From contig JAOVFP010000011.1 in assembly GCA_025738555.1 (NCBI GenBank), positions 4,216,001 to 4,280,000 on the forward strand: DNA of 64,000 nt, in the 5' to 3' direction. Below, piece by piece: positions 1 to 11,228 of the stretch. This DNA comes from Cyathus striatus. Taxonomy: Eukaryota > Basidiomycota > Agaricomycetes > Agaricales > Nidulariaceae. Position numbers and translations under genes: made by a program. Position 1 is the first letter of the stretch. The number at the start of each line of letters is the position of its first letter. Below the pieces are notes generated by a model, which was not told where the DNA came from, did no database searches, and saw nothing but the letters and a program-made list of their open reading frames with translations.

Positions 1-658
1 ATCTCACCTTCCTTCTCAGGAATTGTTTCAGAGAAAACTGTCAACATTTCATCTCTCATACCAGGAATTAAGTTGGCAAGATTCCTTGTCAAATGCGTCC
101 GAATAACCGAGGCATGGTATGGGTTTGTAACCATCTCTGATCCCACAGTGTACGATATTTGAAGAAGCTGGAAAAGTTAATTTCATTTTTGGTTATAACA
201 GCAATAGAAGGCGAATCCACAAGTACCTCGTCTAGGCCAAGAACCGCAGAGAGTAAGCCATCTGGAGCGGTCTTCACTTCTTGCAGGAGCTCCTCTCCAG
301 ATACAATTACGAGCCAAGTTTGTAGCATAGGAACCTTGAACATTCCTCCTTTATGCTGATTTGTTGAGATTAGAATCCTTCATCTCTCATGTGGTTTACT
401 TGCCTTCTCGTAACGTTCCTGAATCACCTGCGTACCCTTGATTATAAACTTGATGGCGGATATATAGGAAAGGAGCGATGAGTTATATCCCACCGTTGGA
501 ACGTGACGAAGCTACTGAAGTAATAGAAGTTTCAACTACAGAGGATGCGAGAGGAACATATATACCTTCTGCGTTCCACTTCTGTAAAGCACCAGAAACG
601 ATGATATAGCGAATGCCATCAACAATATGACATATGGGTTGGAGAACAGAAAGAACAT
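1..658 (-). CDS. Cytochrome P450 (copy A), N-terminal part, runs off the window
   Basis: Four exons can be read on the minus strand: 658-566, 511-404, 355-227 and 167-8, after which the gene leaves the window. Exon 1 encodes an N-terminal membrane anchor beginning MFFLFSNPYV. The later exons carry the conserved segments VSGEELLQEVKTAPD, YTVGSEMVTNPYH and IPGMRDEMLTVFSE, which align with the complete paralog at 31850-33858. At first sight exon 3 runs into a different frame near 170-226, but GTACTTG to TTTTCCAG there is a 59-nt intron at the same place as in the paralog, so the reading frame is intact. The intron after exon 2 starts with GC (GCAAGT) instead of GT. Family knowledge: class II fungal monooxygenase of the endoplasmic reticulum, resembling the CYP512/CYP5150 'ent-kaurene oxidase-like' groups. 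The heme region lies outside the window, so activity cannot be judged. Substrate unknown. Confidence 0.8.
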
Positions 659-2251
659 TTCGTTCAGTATATCTTTGCGGAGGTCTATAAGAGGCAGTGA
701 GTGAGGCGTACGTGCATCTGCTACAAAAACTTCTGTTTAAGTAGAAATTGAGATCTCGTCTATTTGGACTTCGGGGGATCGATCGAAGAATTATACGAAG
801 CTTACGGTTCATAATTCAGATTTATCTCTAAGCTCGTCTTTTAGCTTTATATGGGGTTAGTAGACGGATTTCCTGACCACATGACACTCACTAGAGATGC
901 TATTACTGGTAAGGTGCACCTTCGTTGGAAGAATGGAAATGACAAGGAAATGAGCTCACTTGATTAGCGCACGAAGGTGTATAGTATGGGTGAAGCCTAT
1001 CTATTTTATCAGCCGATGTAAGATTCAGGGCTATAAATTCGCATTTGACGAATGCTAGGAACATGGCCGCCCCTCCCTGTCGTTGTGCAACACGACGATG
1101 GTATCGTCGAGACCCTGCTTGAGTCGAGACGCCACGTAGCAGCCAGGTGGCAGATGACTTCGTTATTTCAGCATTCCATGCGGGGGTTAGTCGCCGCTGA
1201 GATGTTCGGTTCTTCGCAACGAAGCACAAAGTTTTTCAACTAACTTGTGTCTTTGAAACGAAGTGGCAAGGATACTTGCCTCGTCCGTCACGTTGATAAG
1301 TACAGTCGACTCTGTATAAATACATACCCCTCGGTGGGCATATTTTGCTATAGAATAGTACAGAGTATATATTAGCAAAAGAACCCTTATCCGGATACCA
1401 CGGGCCGGGCTAACCGGACCAGTGCCATGTCACAACGCATTCAAACAACAATTCAATTACTCTAGAATCAACATTACTAATGTTTGTAATAATCGGGAAT
1501 ATGTGGCTCCTTCAGAACATGAAAGACATTGAGCTGTGTTTTGCACCTGTATTGCACCAAAGCTGCCTCAAGTACTCAAGAAGCATGGAAGCAGCGAGTG
1601 CTTCCTTACATGTCGGCTTGGGAACAACTTCATTCACCTCACCATCTACATTGTCACCATCCCTTTCTTCCTAAGACGTGCATTGATGTCTTCTCTCTTC
1701 TTCTTTACTTGAGCATTGAGTTGGATAAGGCCCTTTCTGAGGATTTTGACAGAGTATATGGGTGGCATTGATGTGTCACAAAGCAGTTCAGGCTATTCAA
1801 ATGCACATGTGTACATTATGCTTTTCCAGGATAAAAAATAGAGTTTATGTAATGTTTAGGAAATAATATACTTACTGAAATTCACTCTTCCATTATGATA
1901 AAATGCATCCAGCATACTTATTAGGATTGTATGAAGTCGGTTCTACACAAAAGTATTGACAGCGCTCTTATGAGACACAAAGTTATGCATTTTGCCCTCC
2001 CCCAAAAGGTATAGATTATGGAATATCAGAATGAAATACATAACTCCCCGCCAACCAACTTGGTGGAGCCGAAAAAGTATTAAATTAAGCAGAGTATGTA
2101 TTAAGACAGCATGTATTTATACAGAGTTAACTGTAATGGACATCCAGCTTGTTTGTTTTTGACGGAAATAACAAACAAACAAGATAGTGGTTACCCAAAC
2201 CGGGATGTGACTCGGACCAACTTAGACCATCCACCCAAATCCGTCGTCGCA
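659..2251. other. Intergenic stretch, no supported gene
   Basis: 1.6 kb between the divergent P450 copy A and the carrier gene. A TATA-like string (TATAAATACA) is present near 1315-1325. The open frames here are short, unlike any family I know, and lack a consistent splice structure. It presumably holds both promoters. Confidence 0.5.
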
Positions 2252-4005
2252 ATGAGCGACGCTCAGAACGACGGCAAAGGCGCGTTCTTCATCGATTCTA
2301 GTAGTCCAGAACGTGTATCTAACGATTGTCTTCCTTCTAGCCGTCGAGTTGGACCCGACTATCGACTTTATCGCAGGAACGATATCTGTATGAACACGAA
2401 GCGCGTTTCGAGTCATATCTAACATTTTGACAGGGGATGGCTAGTCTGGTTGTGGGATTTCCTTTCGACACTGGTGCGTTTCTTAATATATGTTGTCTAT
2501 ACCCGATATAAACAAGCTTCCAGTCAAAGTACGTTTCCAGAGTCCCGATATCGCGGGCAAGTACCGCTCGACGTTCCACGCCATCGCAACAATCATTCAG
2601 GAAGAGAAGTTTCTTGGCCTTTTCAAAGGAATCACTTCGCCCTTGGTACTTCTTTATATATTTCCAGGCGGTCGTCCACGGTCTCTGATACTTCTCAGGC
2701 TTCGGTTGCACTTATGAATGGCCTCGTCTTCTCCTCCTACCGCTTTTTTATGAAGATACAATTGGAGAATGGTGACTCAATCCCTACACTGGCCCAAATA
2801 GGCCTTGCAGGTGCAGGATGTGGTATCGTGTCCTCGTATGTTCTCCCTCATCCGCACTGCCTGCCTCTTTCACCAACTACTGCTCCAGAATTGTGACCAC
2901 GCCAACTGAGCTCATTAAGATCCGGCAGCAAGCGCTCCTCACGCCGACATCAGCACCCCAAGTTGCACTACAGATATTTCGGGAACAGGGCATGCGAGGG
3001 TTGTACCGAGGAATCACTGCCACCGCCCTGAGGGATATTGGTTATGGTGCCTACTTTGCCGGTGTGCGTACCTGTCTATTTATCTTTTCTTTCCCCTGTC
3101 GCATTCTGTCTAACACGGTTGTGTGCCTCTTGCGTCTATCTATCTTGTCTCCTGATTTACCGTGTCAAACCCTCGACAACGAACCATCCACCGCCTCGAC
3201 TAGTATGAGGCAACCTGCCGGTATTTCACTAAACCTCCAGGAGATCTGGACCCCTTCGCAATTCAAGCTGACAATCACCTTTCTTGGCCTGTCATGCTCC
3301 TGGCAGGTGGCGTCGCCGGTATCGGTGCGAATCTCCTTCGTATGTCCATTCACTTCCCATTACTGACGGCTTAAATGTGGATATAGCGGGTTGGGTAGTC
3401 ACATTCCCATTCGATGTGGTGAAGACACGCATACAAGGTACAGAATACAGCAGACCTCATGCCCCTCTACCGGCGGCACCAATGTATATTTCTTTTTCTA
3501 CACCTCTACTGGGGACAGCGGCGTACATGGACACGGTACCTGTACGGAGAGGCGCAGATCCTGCATCCAGTGCGAGCCAGCTTAATCCGTATCGGACCAC
3601 ATGGAGTACCATCATGAACTCATATCGGGCTGAAGGCCTAGGCGTCTTTTTCCGTGGACTGGCGCCAACGTTGATTCGGTGGGTCGACATGCTGTTTAGT
3701 TTTCTTTCATTCAATTTCCGTCGGACCAACGGTGGCAAGCAGCGGTCCGCACAGGTACCGCTGTTAATCACCTCCTTGCCATCTCATTTCCCCTCTTCTC
3801 CGTGACCGGGCATGGGGCCCACGCCCGCCCTCACCAGCATCTTTCCATGATGTTTACGTAGCCTTCTTTAACTTTTGGTCGTCTCTCGATCTAGCGAGCT
3901 GGCATGCAGACCGACTGACTGACATTTTACGACACCTACAGTGCTATTCCTGTGAACATGGTGACTTTCGCGACATTCGAGACCATCGTGCGGGCATTTT
4001 CATGA
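2252..4005 (+). CDS. Mitochondrial carrier family (SLC25) protein
   Basis: A multi-exon gene of three tandem carrier repeats, each with its Px[D/E]xxK signature: PFDTVKVRFQ (repeat 1), PTELIKIRQQ (repeat 2) and PFDVVKTRIQ (repeat 3). The start at 2252 gives MSDAQNDGKG; a 40-nt intron (2301-2340, with a CTAAC branch point) restores the frame into DPTIDFIAGTISG. Further exons read YRSTFHAIATIIQEEK, then RGLYRGITATALRDIGYGA, then GVFFRGLAPTLIR, ending AIPVNMVTFATFE and stop TGA at 4003-4005. No premature stop is seen once introns are removed. Carriers of this type exchange metabolites across the inner mitochondrial membrane. The first signature matches the carnitine/basic amino-acid branch, while the second resembles SLC25A45/47/48-like members, so the substrate is undecided. 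Part of the exon at 3440-3530 is low in family similarity and may hide another intron. Confidence 0.85.
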
Positions 4006-6129
4006 TATCTATGAGGTCATGAGATGACATAGGGTGTTGCATGAGCCCCGTATGTCTCATCGCTCTCAGCTGCCCACGCTTTTCAGGTCAAAGAGAAAGG
4101 AGGATAAAAACACCCATGATCCGAACGTTGACCGTTCCTTCAACTGCAATAACTGAATACCGACGGTCTCGTCCGTGCGCGTCCCGGCAAGCTCGGAAAA
4201 ACAACCTACGAGGACAATCTACAGCATCTGCAGGCATGTACTTATCGCAAAGTGCGCGAGGCAGAGATTGCAGCACATATGGAGCACTGAACATAATTTG
4301 CGACACCCACGAGGTTGTGCTGCCATCGTGTTGGACATTCACAAACACCGAGTTCTCGCCGCCACCTAGGCCTTTGGTATAGTCCAGGCCTGTTATACAT
4401 CTACCAATCCCGACGCGCTGACAACACTATTTTCACGCATCGTCGTCTCATCAGATATCCGATTCCCGCTGCTATTGCTGTGTTTTCGTTCCGACTCTGG
4501 GTAGGCCGTTTAACACGAGGATATGTAACGCCTGTAGTTTTAGTTTCTTTTTCTAGCGTCTTTTCTCTTGTTCCGTTTTGATGTTTGCTTATCCATGCTG
4601 GGGGTCCAGTTCGTTTTGGAGAACATGTGTTCTGTCCTGTGTGCCATGTTTTTCTGGTTGCTGCTGACGAACTGCTGCGGCTGAGCTGCTTGGTTAATTC
4701 GTGTTCCCTTCCGTGCATTCTTCTAGACTTCTTGGCCTCATGGCTCCATTCTTTATCATTGATATATCCGCTTCACCATTAGAATTAGATTGTAGATTCC
4801 ATAGTGTACGTATATTATTATTCATATTCTTTTGTAGCGCGGCCTTATGCCTCACGCGTTTACCAAACACTTCTCAAGGTACTTCCTGTATGTACCGCGG
4901 GACAAACCATCAATGCATAGGCTCACAGGCTCACAGCACCCGGCGGGACGAGACAAAAAGCCCGGAAGAAGAAATCGCAGGATGATTTGTCCTCGACCCC
5001 AAATTTCCTTCCAAGGAATTTACCAGCATAAATGGATCATGGTAAGGCTGTAAGCCAATGGTATCTCTAGGATAAAAGTATTCTATTCGCCTTATTTGTC
5101 TCTTCAACGATAGACGCACACGACCATGACTACCACAGACATTAATCGAAATACAATCACTTACTTCCAGAACGCACGCACGTTCGACAAACGAAAAAAA
5201 AAGCCCCAAACACTTCCCATCATCTCAGCTCGCATCTCGCATCCCAACGATCGGGCCCCCAATCCCACAAAGAGGGAAGCAGTAGCGCAGAACGCGAATG
5301 ATTAAAGCCAGCTGGGAATATCCAGTCCAGGCGCGTTCGACGACGCCATTGATTAGATTATGTAAGATCTCAAACTTGATTAGGAAGGTGAGCTGGTTTG
5401 CTTTTTGGCGAAAGCCAATGGGATGTCTGGGGTATTTTGGGTGGGGGCGGGTCTGGGCTTTCAGTGGCGGTGGGATAGCGAATCGGAGGAAGGGGGGCGC
5501 TGGGCTTTGTCAGCGGCTTGCTGGCTGCCGGTGTTGGGGCGTTGAGCCAATAGTGGAGGACATGGAGAGGAGTGGGTTTCTAGAGAAATGTATGGTTTTC
5601 CATGCATACGGCCTGAACCTTTTTTTCTGTTCTATATCTGGTGGGTATGTTTCCCCCCTAGCCCCCTAATAAATTACAAGCTTATCTCGAGCAAGTTAGG
5701 AGAGAAACACAGACGTTTAGCCACGTTACCACCCCAGGCTCTCTGTACACAACACTGGCGCATCAGCTGCAAGTTCATAAATCATTGAAATTGGGCTTCG
5801 AGGCGAAATGTAAATGATAATACATTCGCCATAGACTATCGACGGGCCTCGACTAGAATTGTATTTCTCGAAAAAGCACAGTTAGGGGACCGAGGACGCC
5901 GCTCACGCAGTCTGTCCTAAATAAATTACATTCCCCCTCGGGACACAAATGACAAATCGCACTGACAGAGACGAGTATTCGACGTCGAACAGACAAGTTG
6001 AACATTCCGTTCCTGATACTCTTGCATTTGCACTAGAAATAGTAACGGGGATACGCACCGAACAAACCGCAACGATAACAGATTAATTGAACGAAGGGTC
6101 GAATCCTGGACTGAGGTATTTTTACAGGC
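4006..6129. other. Intergenic stretch, no supported gene
   Basis: 2.1 kb after the carrier gene. Short open frames on both strands show no recognisable domain or codon pattern. The carrier's 3' UTR must lie at its left end. The foldback transposon begins at 6139. Confidence 0.5.
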
Positions 6130-6138
6130 CAGTGGTTA

Positions 6139-6421
6139 GTCTCGGCTACCCATCCGTTTGCGGCGATTCGTCCTAAAAAGGACTTCCCACCGCAACCGTC
6201 TGGGAAATGACCAGCCACTTTAGAAGGAGTGTGCATTCCGCGTTTATCGGGAATTCGGAAGGCTTGTCTTGCATGACAAAGGCCTGAAATGTTCACGTGA
6301 TTTACCCGTTTTGGTATGTATTTCCTGCTTTGTAGTCGTAGAAGTGTTTCGCGTCCTCCACCCATCCACAGTATGTTATTCATGTCCCCTTAGTTTTGCT
6401 ACTCTGTATCGTTATTTTTTG
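6139..6421 (+). repeat. Left terminal inverted repeat of the MULE-like element
   Basis: Begins TAGTCTCGGCTACCCATCCG and is the reverse complement of 6929-7211 apart from a few G/A or C/T changes, clustered around 6338-6350 and one near 6411. Confidence 0.85.
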
Positions 6422-6928
6422 ATAAGGACTCTGTAAATTTGTTGTATCTACATCCTTCCAATTTAGTGAAGATTTGTCCCACTAACAGTCAGTCTCAGAG
6501 TATTGTGTTTCATCATTTCTTTGATTTTATTGTCAGTCTCATTGTATATGTCTCATAGAATATCACTATGTTCTCATTTTTATTTTAACTCACTAATTCA
6601 GTTCCACACCTTAGAATGTCACAGGCCAAACGGACATTCAACCAACTCGCACTATTTTTGTTTCTTTGACCTTTACAGTGCAGACACAGAAAGTTGGGAG
6701 GGTTACAGGAGATTAAAGAAAAGTCTGTTTGTAAATTTTGACTGTAATAGTAGTTGCTTCAGGATTATTTTAATGTGTTCAAATGTCAATGTAATTCTTG
6801 TGTAATTCTCTTCAAATTCTCTTAAGTAATTACTAACATGTATACTTATAAGTACTACATCATTGACTATGAATTGGAGTACATGAAGCAGTATTATGGT
6901 CAGGGAACATGATTTAAAGATGTTGATA

Positions 6929-7211
6929 AAAAATAATGATACAGAGTAGCAAAACTAAGGGGACATGAATAACATACTGTGGATGGGTGGAGGACGCGAA
7001 ACATTTCTATGATTACAAAGCAGGAAATACATACCAAAACGGGTAAATCACGTGAACATTTCAGGCCTTTGTCATGCAAGACAAGCCTTCCGAATTCCCG
7101 ATAAACGCGGAATGCACACTCCTTCTAAAGTGGCTGGTCATTTCCCAGACGGTTGCGGTGGGAAGTCCTTTTTAGGACGAATCGCCGCAAACGGATGGGT
7201 AGCCGAGACTA
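6929..7211 (-). repeat. Right terminal inverted repeat of the MULE-like element
   Basis: Reverse complement of the left arm, ending GGGTAGCCGAGACTA directly before the second copy of the 9-bp target duplication (7212-7220). Confidence 0.85.
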
Positions 7212-7220
7212 GCCAGTGGT

Positions 7221-8913
7221 AGCTTGATAAAATTCACCTGGTCCTTGATAGAATGCACACCTCCCATTGGAAGTTGGGATAACGAGAAGATGTGCACCCT
7301 GTGTAGGCGGTTAGGATGTACCTTTGGTGGGGTAAGTGACTTCCATTCATACCTTCGACCTTACCCTAGCCCTCGTGCGCCCTCAAGACAAGAAAGGAAA
7401 TCACGAATCGGAGCCCTGCTATCCTTTGTGATCGTGGTATTATCCGGGAGGTCGCGATGGATGGAAGGCGGGGTTGTTCTGAGTGGTCGACAGTGGGGAT
7501 CGGAGGGTGAACAACGAGATCGGGCGGATGAATTGCGCACGATCGTAATCGCTGCGCCATTGGTCCAGTGCAGACGCGACGCGACGAGAGCTAGGCGCAG
7601 GAGCAAAAACAAAAAAGAACACGTACGTTGGGGGTGCGTATATGTATCTGCAGACGCGTAATACATACGTGGAGGTTTGTTTGAATTCTGGAAATGACTT
7701 GATATTCTTCTAGACTTTCCATGACCACAATCCACAGGAAGTCGTATGCTAGAACTAAAAATAAACTGAGAAAGACGTAAGTTTACAAAAGTAACAAGCA
7801 ACAAACAACCTCGCGACCGTCAAAACCCAAATGAATTATATACCTACCGGTGTCAAAGTGATGCCGGTGGGCAACGTCGACTGTAGGTATGTCCAGGTCT
7901 CGACCAGAGCTCGAATTCGACACCTGACGACAACAGATCATAAGCGTAAGCGTAAATGTAAGAGTCGACGTCAAAGTGGTGTCACCTCGACCTCGATCTA
8001 CATCCTGCCTCTTTGCCTCTTTTACATATGACGATTCGGATTCAAGAGGATTCACTAACCACTCCACCGAATCCAATCCACCAGCACCCCGATGGGCCAG
8101 AATCAAAATGCGCCATTACCCGATAGCGCAACGTCCCGATACGGTGATAAGTCCTACACCGCCCCGATACTGATATATCCCGATAGATCACCGGAAGCAA
8201 ATACCACCCACTACACGTACGCGTACAATTTCAAACTTGAAGTTCAAACCAGCCCGCCGTGTACTACGCGTACCCACGAGCCAAGTCCCGACCAACGCAG
8301 CGGCACAGCAAAGGTCAAACGAAACGATGCACACGTGCACGATCCGCGCTGGTCATCTGCCCAGTGCTCAGCCAGGATGAGTTTGGGCGTCGTGTTATGT
8401 TGGAGATAAGAAGGTCTAGTTCTCAATCACATCTGGAGATAGGAAATTAGGAACGAAAAGGATGAGGCCAGACAAGGCGAGGCGAGAGGTTCCTATTCGT
8501 TCACATTTTAATCAACAGTCTACGTGTATTATTTCTCTAGTTGGATAAATCGAAATCTAAATGCTTTCGGAAAGTTGAAGTTGTACGTTGCAAGCTGTAA
8601 GTAAACGTAGTCCAAGTCCAAGTATCAAAAAGCAGAAGTTCAAAAGTAACAAGTTCACTTCTTTTAATTGCAAGTTGATCCAAGTCTCTCACTTTCACTC
8701 ACAAAAAATAAAAATACAAATACAACTTGATTCCACTCCTTCCAACATACAATTCTAAAAAAATACGTAAAATAAATACTAATGCCAGGGATGAGATAAC
8801 TACTAAAATATATGTTGTCGATGATGATGAGCGAAAAAAAAAAAAAGTAGTCTGGATGAAATCGTACGAGTTATAGCATAGAGGTAAGGATAGAAAAAAG
8901 ACTTCCGAGTCCA
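7221..8913. other. Intergenic stretch, no supported gene
   Basis: 1.7 kb between the foldback element and the 3' end of the Ett1-like gene. Several 100-145 codon frames exist on both strands, overlap each other, and have no family resemblance. Small local repeats of CCCGATA occur at 8110-8190. The AT-rich part at 8690-8900 is probably the 3' UTR of the next gene. Confidence 0.45.
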
Positions 8914-10960
8914 CTACTCAACATCCATCTCATCCCCATCAAGCACAACCAACTCCCCACCAACCTCCTTGGCTCTGGCATACAACGCCTCCCTCCTCTC
9001 CTCCTCCACGGTCAAATTGGCAAGCGTAACAAGCACCTCGGCCAATAACCTCCGAAGTTCCTCCCGATCTTCCTCCTCCTGATCTTCATCCATCCGATCC
9101 ATTCTCTCGACCCTCGAAGAGGAAGAAGTACTAGCCCCAGCATGCGAATGCGCAGTATGTAAAGTCGAAGGCGAAGACGAAGCTTCCATGGCCTTTTCAA
9201 AAAACTCCATGGCCATCTCCAAACTCTCCCTCGCATCCTGCGCCTCCAAGCCCGCCAACACACCCTCCTCACCGCGCTCAAGGGCATCTTCCAAATCCTC
9301 CGAGCGCGCAGAACCAACGACGAGCCAAGCCCTTCCACGAGATTGCAAGATTAGACTCCTCCACGCTTCATCAGTGTCCACTTCCATCTTCATCTGCTGA
9401 AACACACTATCGGCCCAACTGGCCCAATGCGCTCGCTCACTCGGCACAGCGAGCTTTTCAGCCACGAGCAACATCTCCGTTGCGATCGTGTACAACTCCT
9501 TGGCGCGCGAGAAGGTGAGATCAGAAGAACCAGGTGTGGGAGGTGACGTAGCGGGACTAGGCACAGCAGGTAAATGGCTAAAATACGACGTGGAAGGTAA
9601 AGGCGAGCGCCTATTATGCGCATGAGGCATATGGAAGATGCCTCGTGAAAATTGATCCATGGCAAGCACCAATATCTCATTCGCAGACGATCCAGCCATG
9701 CTCATGCGTCGCGTGATAGGCGGGCGGCGAGCAGCAATGGCACTGAACGGGCTTTCATGCGGCCACTCGGGCTCTTCAGCACAAAATTCCGATGCAACGC
9801 CAATATCTGGGTTTCCCTTCTTCCTCTCCTCGTTTTCGCGGCGTATGACTTCCTCAGAGAGCGAGACGAGGGTGCGGCCCCATATCACTGCCATCCGCCA
9901 GTCCTCTGGCATCGACTCGCAGATGGCGTTGGATGTGCGCGTGGGGAGGGTTTCCCCCGTCTCGAACACGTCGAGCGCAGCGAGCCAGTAGGGTATAGGC
10001 GACGGAGGCTCGCCTGCTAATGCCAGCTCAGGGCTCTGCGCAATCAGCGTGCCGAAGAAGAAGAGGGCCGTGCCGAGGATAGTGTGGAATGCAGTAGGCA
10101 GATCAAGGCATTTACTATAACAGAGCATTAAAAAACGAAAAAAAAGCAAACCCGGGAAAGCGTACCACTTTTTTAGAGGCGGGGTGGGTGGTTTCGCGGG
10201 GGCTCGAGATTGCGAGCGCGCTTTTACTTTATCGGGGGGAGGGAACCCCGCCCATTCCTTGAGCTCAAAGTACTGCGGCGGCTCTTCCTTTTTAGCGAGG
10301 GTTCTGCCGTTCATAAAGAGCACGCTAGGATCCTGGTAGAACAGCAGAAATCGGTGGCATTCATGTATGACGCCACGGAGGAGAGGTAGGGTTTCGTTCG
10401 GATCGTCAGCTGCCGAATAAGATAAGGATACAGATAAACTTTTTTTTATTAAAATAGAAATAACCTTCATAGACCTCAGCAGCCTTTGCAAAGAGCTCCT
10501 TTAAATCCTCCCAATCCTCAATATCGCACGTCTCGTCATCGGCAATGGCGCCAGGGGCAGCGGTGCTGGAAGTATCCATAACCTTGGTGCGTGTGGTCCA
10601 CTCGCAGGTATCGTCGTCGACTTCCTGCAAATCCCTGATGGTGCGATCGCTCTTGACGGTGGTATTGCTGCACTTGCGAGCGTAGTCCCAGTACAAGACC
10701 TCGTCGTCGCTGGAGGCAGGGGTATCTGGGGTGGCGCGCTTGTGCCTCTTTCGTGAGTCTTGAGAGGAGGACGAGACTCGGTCGTCGTCGCTATCGGAGG
10801 AATCGTGATCGCGGTAGTGGGTGAGCTCAGGAATCGATGGTGGTGGTGGAGCGGAAAAACGGGGGGATGATTGATTTGGCACTAATTGGTGTTGTTGATG
10901 CGGGGTCCCACGGGCCTTCCAGAGACCCCTGGGGCGTTGCTTTGGGTGGGGTGGGTGCAT
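8914..10960 (-). CDS. ETT1: Enhancer of translation termination 1 / Nro1-like protein
   Basis: Three exons. Exon 1 starts at 10960 with a basic, Ser/Asp-rich, probably disordered and nuclear-targeting segment (RKRHKRATPDTPASSDDE) and reaches CDIEDWEDLKELFAKAAEVY. A short intron (ending at about 10412) joins it to DDPNETLPLLRGVIHECHR. A second intron (about 10110-10165, GTACGC to TTATAG) joins PPLKK to KCLDLPTAF. The rest is one long exon of helical TPR-like sequence with low-complexity Ser/Glu inserts, ending VVLDGDEMDVE. The order of a short acidic N-terminus, the LLRGVIHECHRFL block and a repeat-rich C-terminus fits the Ett1/Nro1 family. These are nuclear proteins implicated in stop-codon readthrough in budding yeast and in Ofd1 control of oxygen response in fission yeast. 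The initiator Met is the least certain point. Confidence 0.72.
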
Positions 10961-11228
10961 GGGGTGGGCAGGGAGTGGTGGTGGACGGGGGACATGGGGA
11001 AGGAGAGGGAGATGGAGAGCGGGAGGGGCATCGAGAATGGGCAGTCTCTACTCGCCAGAAAAAAAAGATTCACCGCCCTCGCATCGTCTCTCTTCTTTAT
11101 ACACAAGATGCGAAAGAGTCCAGCTCTTCACCACCAATCAGTCTGGACCCTCGATCACAACCAATAGTCTAGACTCTTCTCATTATAGTAATCAAACCAG
11201 CTCAACTACCTATTATATCCACATCCAA

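Larger units (their letters stand above)
6139..7211. mobile_element. Non-autonomous foldback DNA transposon (MULE-like), 1073 bp
   Basis: Two inverted arms of about 283 bp (6139-6421 and 6929-7211) flank an AT-rich centre of ~510 bp without coding capacity. The element is bordered by the direct repeat GCCAGTGGT at 6130-6138 and 7212-7220, a 9-bp target-site duplication. Long terminal inverted repeats with a 9-bp duplication are the standard picture for Mutator-like elements; hAT elements make 8 bp and have short ends. Arms differ at only about four positions, all transitions, so insertion is recent. No transposase is encoded, so it must have been moved in trans. Confidence 0.85.

Noticed and set aside
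160..226. Apparent frameshift in P450 copy A
   Set aside because: The shift disappears when GTACTTG...TTTTCCAG is read as an intron; the paralog at 33.4 kb has an intron at the same place.
6080..6125. tRNA-like GGGTCGAATCCTGG string
   Set aside because: No matching acceptor stem, D-loop or anticodon arm could be folded by eye.
6033..6383. 116-codon minus-strand ORF in the left TIR
   Set aside because: Falls within a terminal inverted repeat and runs beyond the element border; not a gene.
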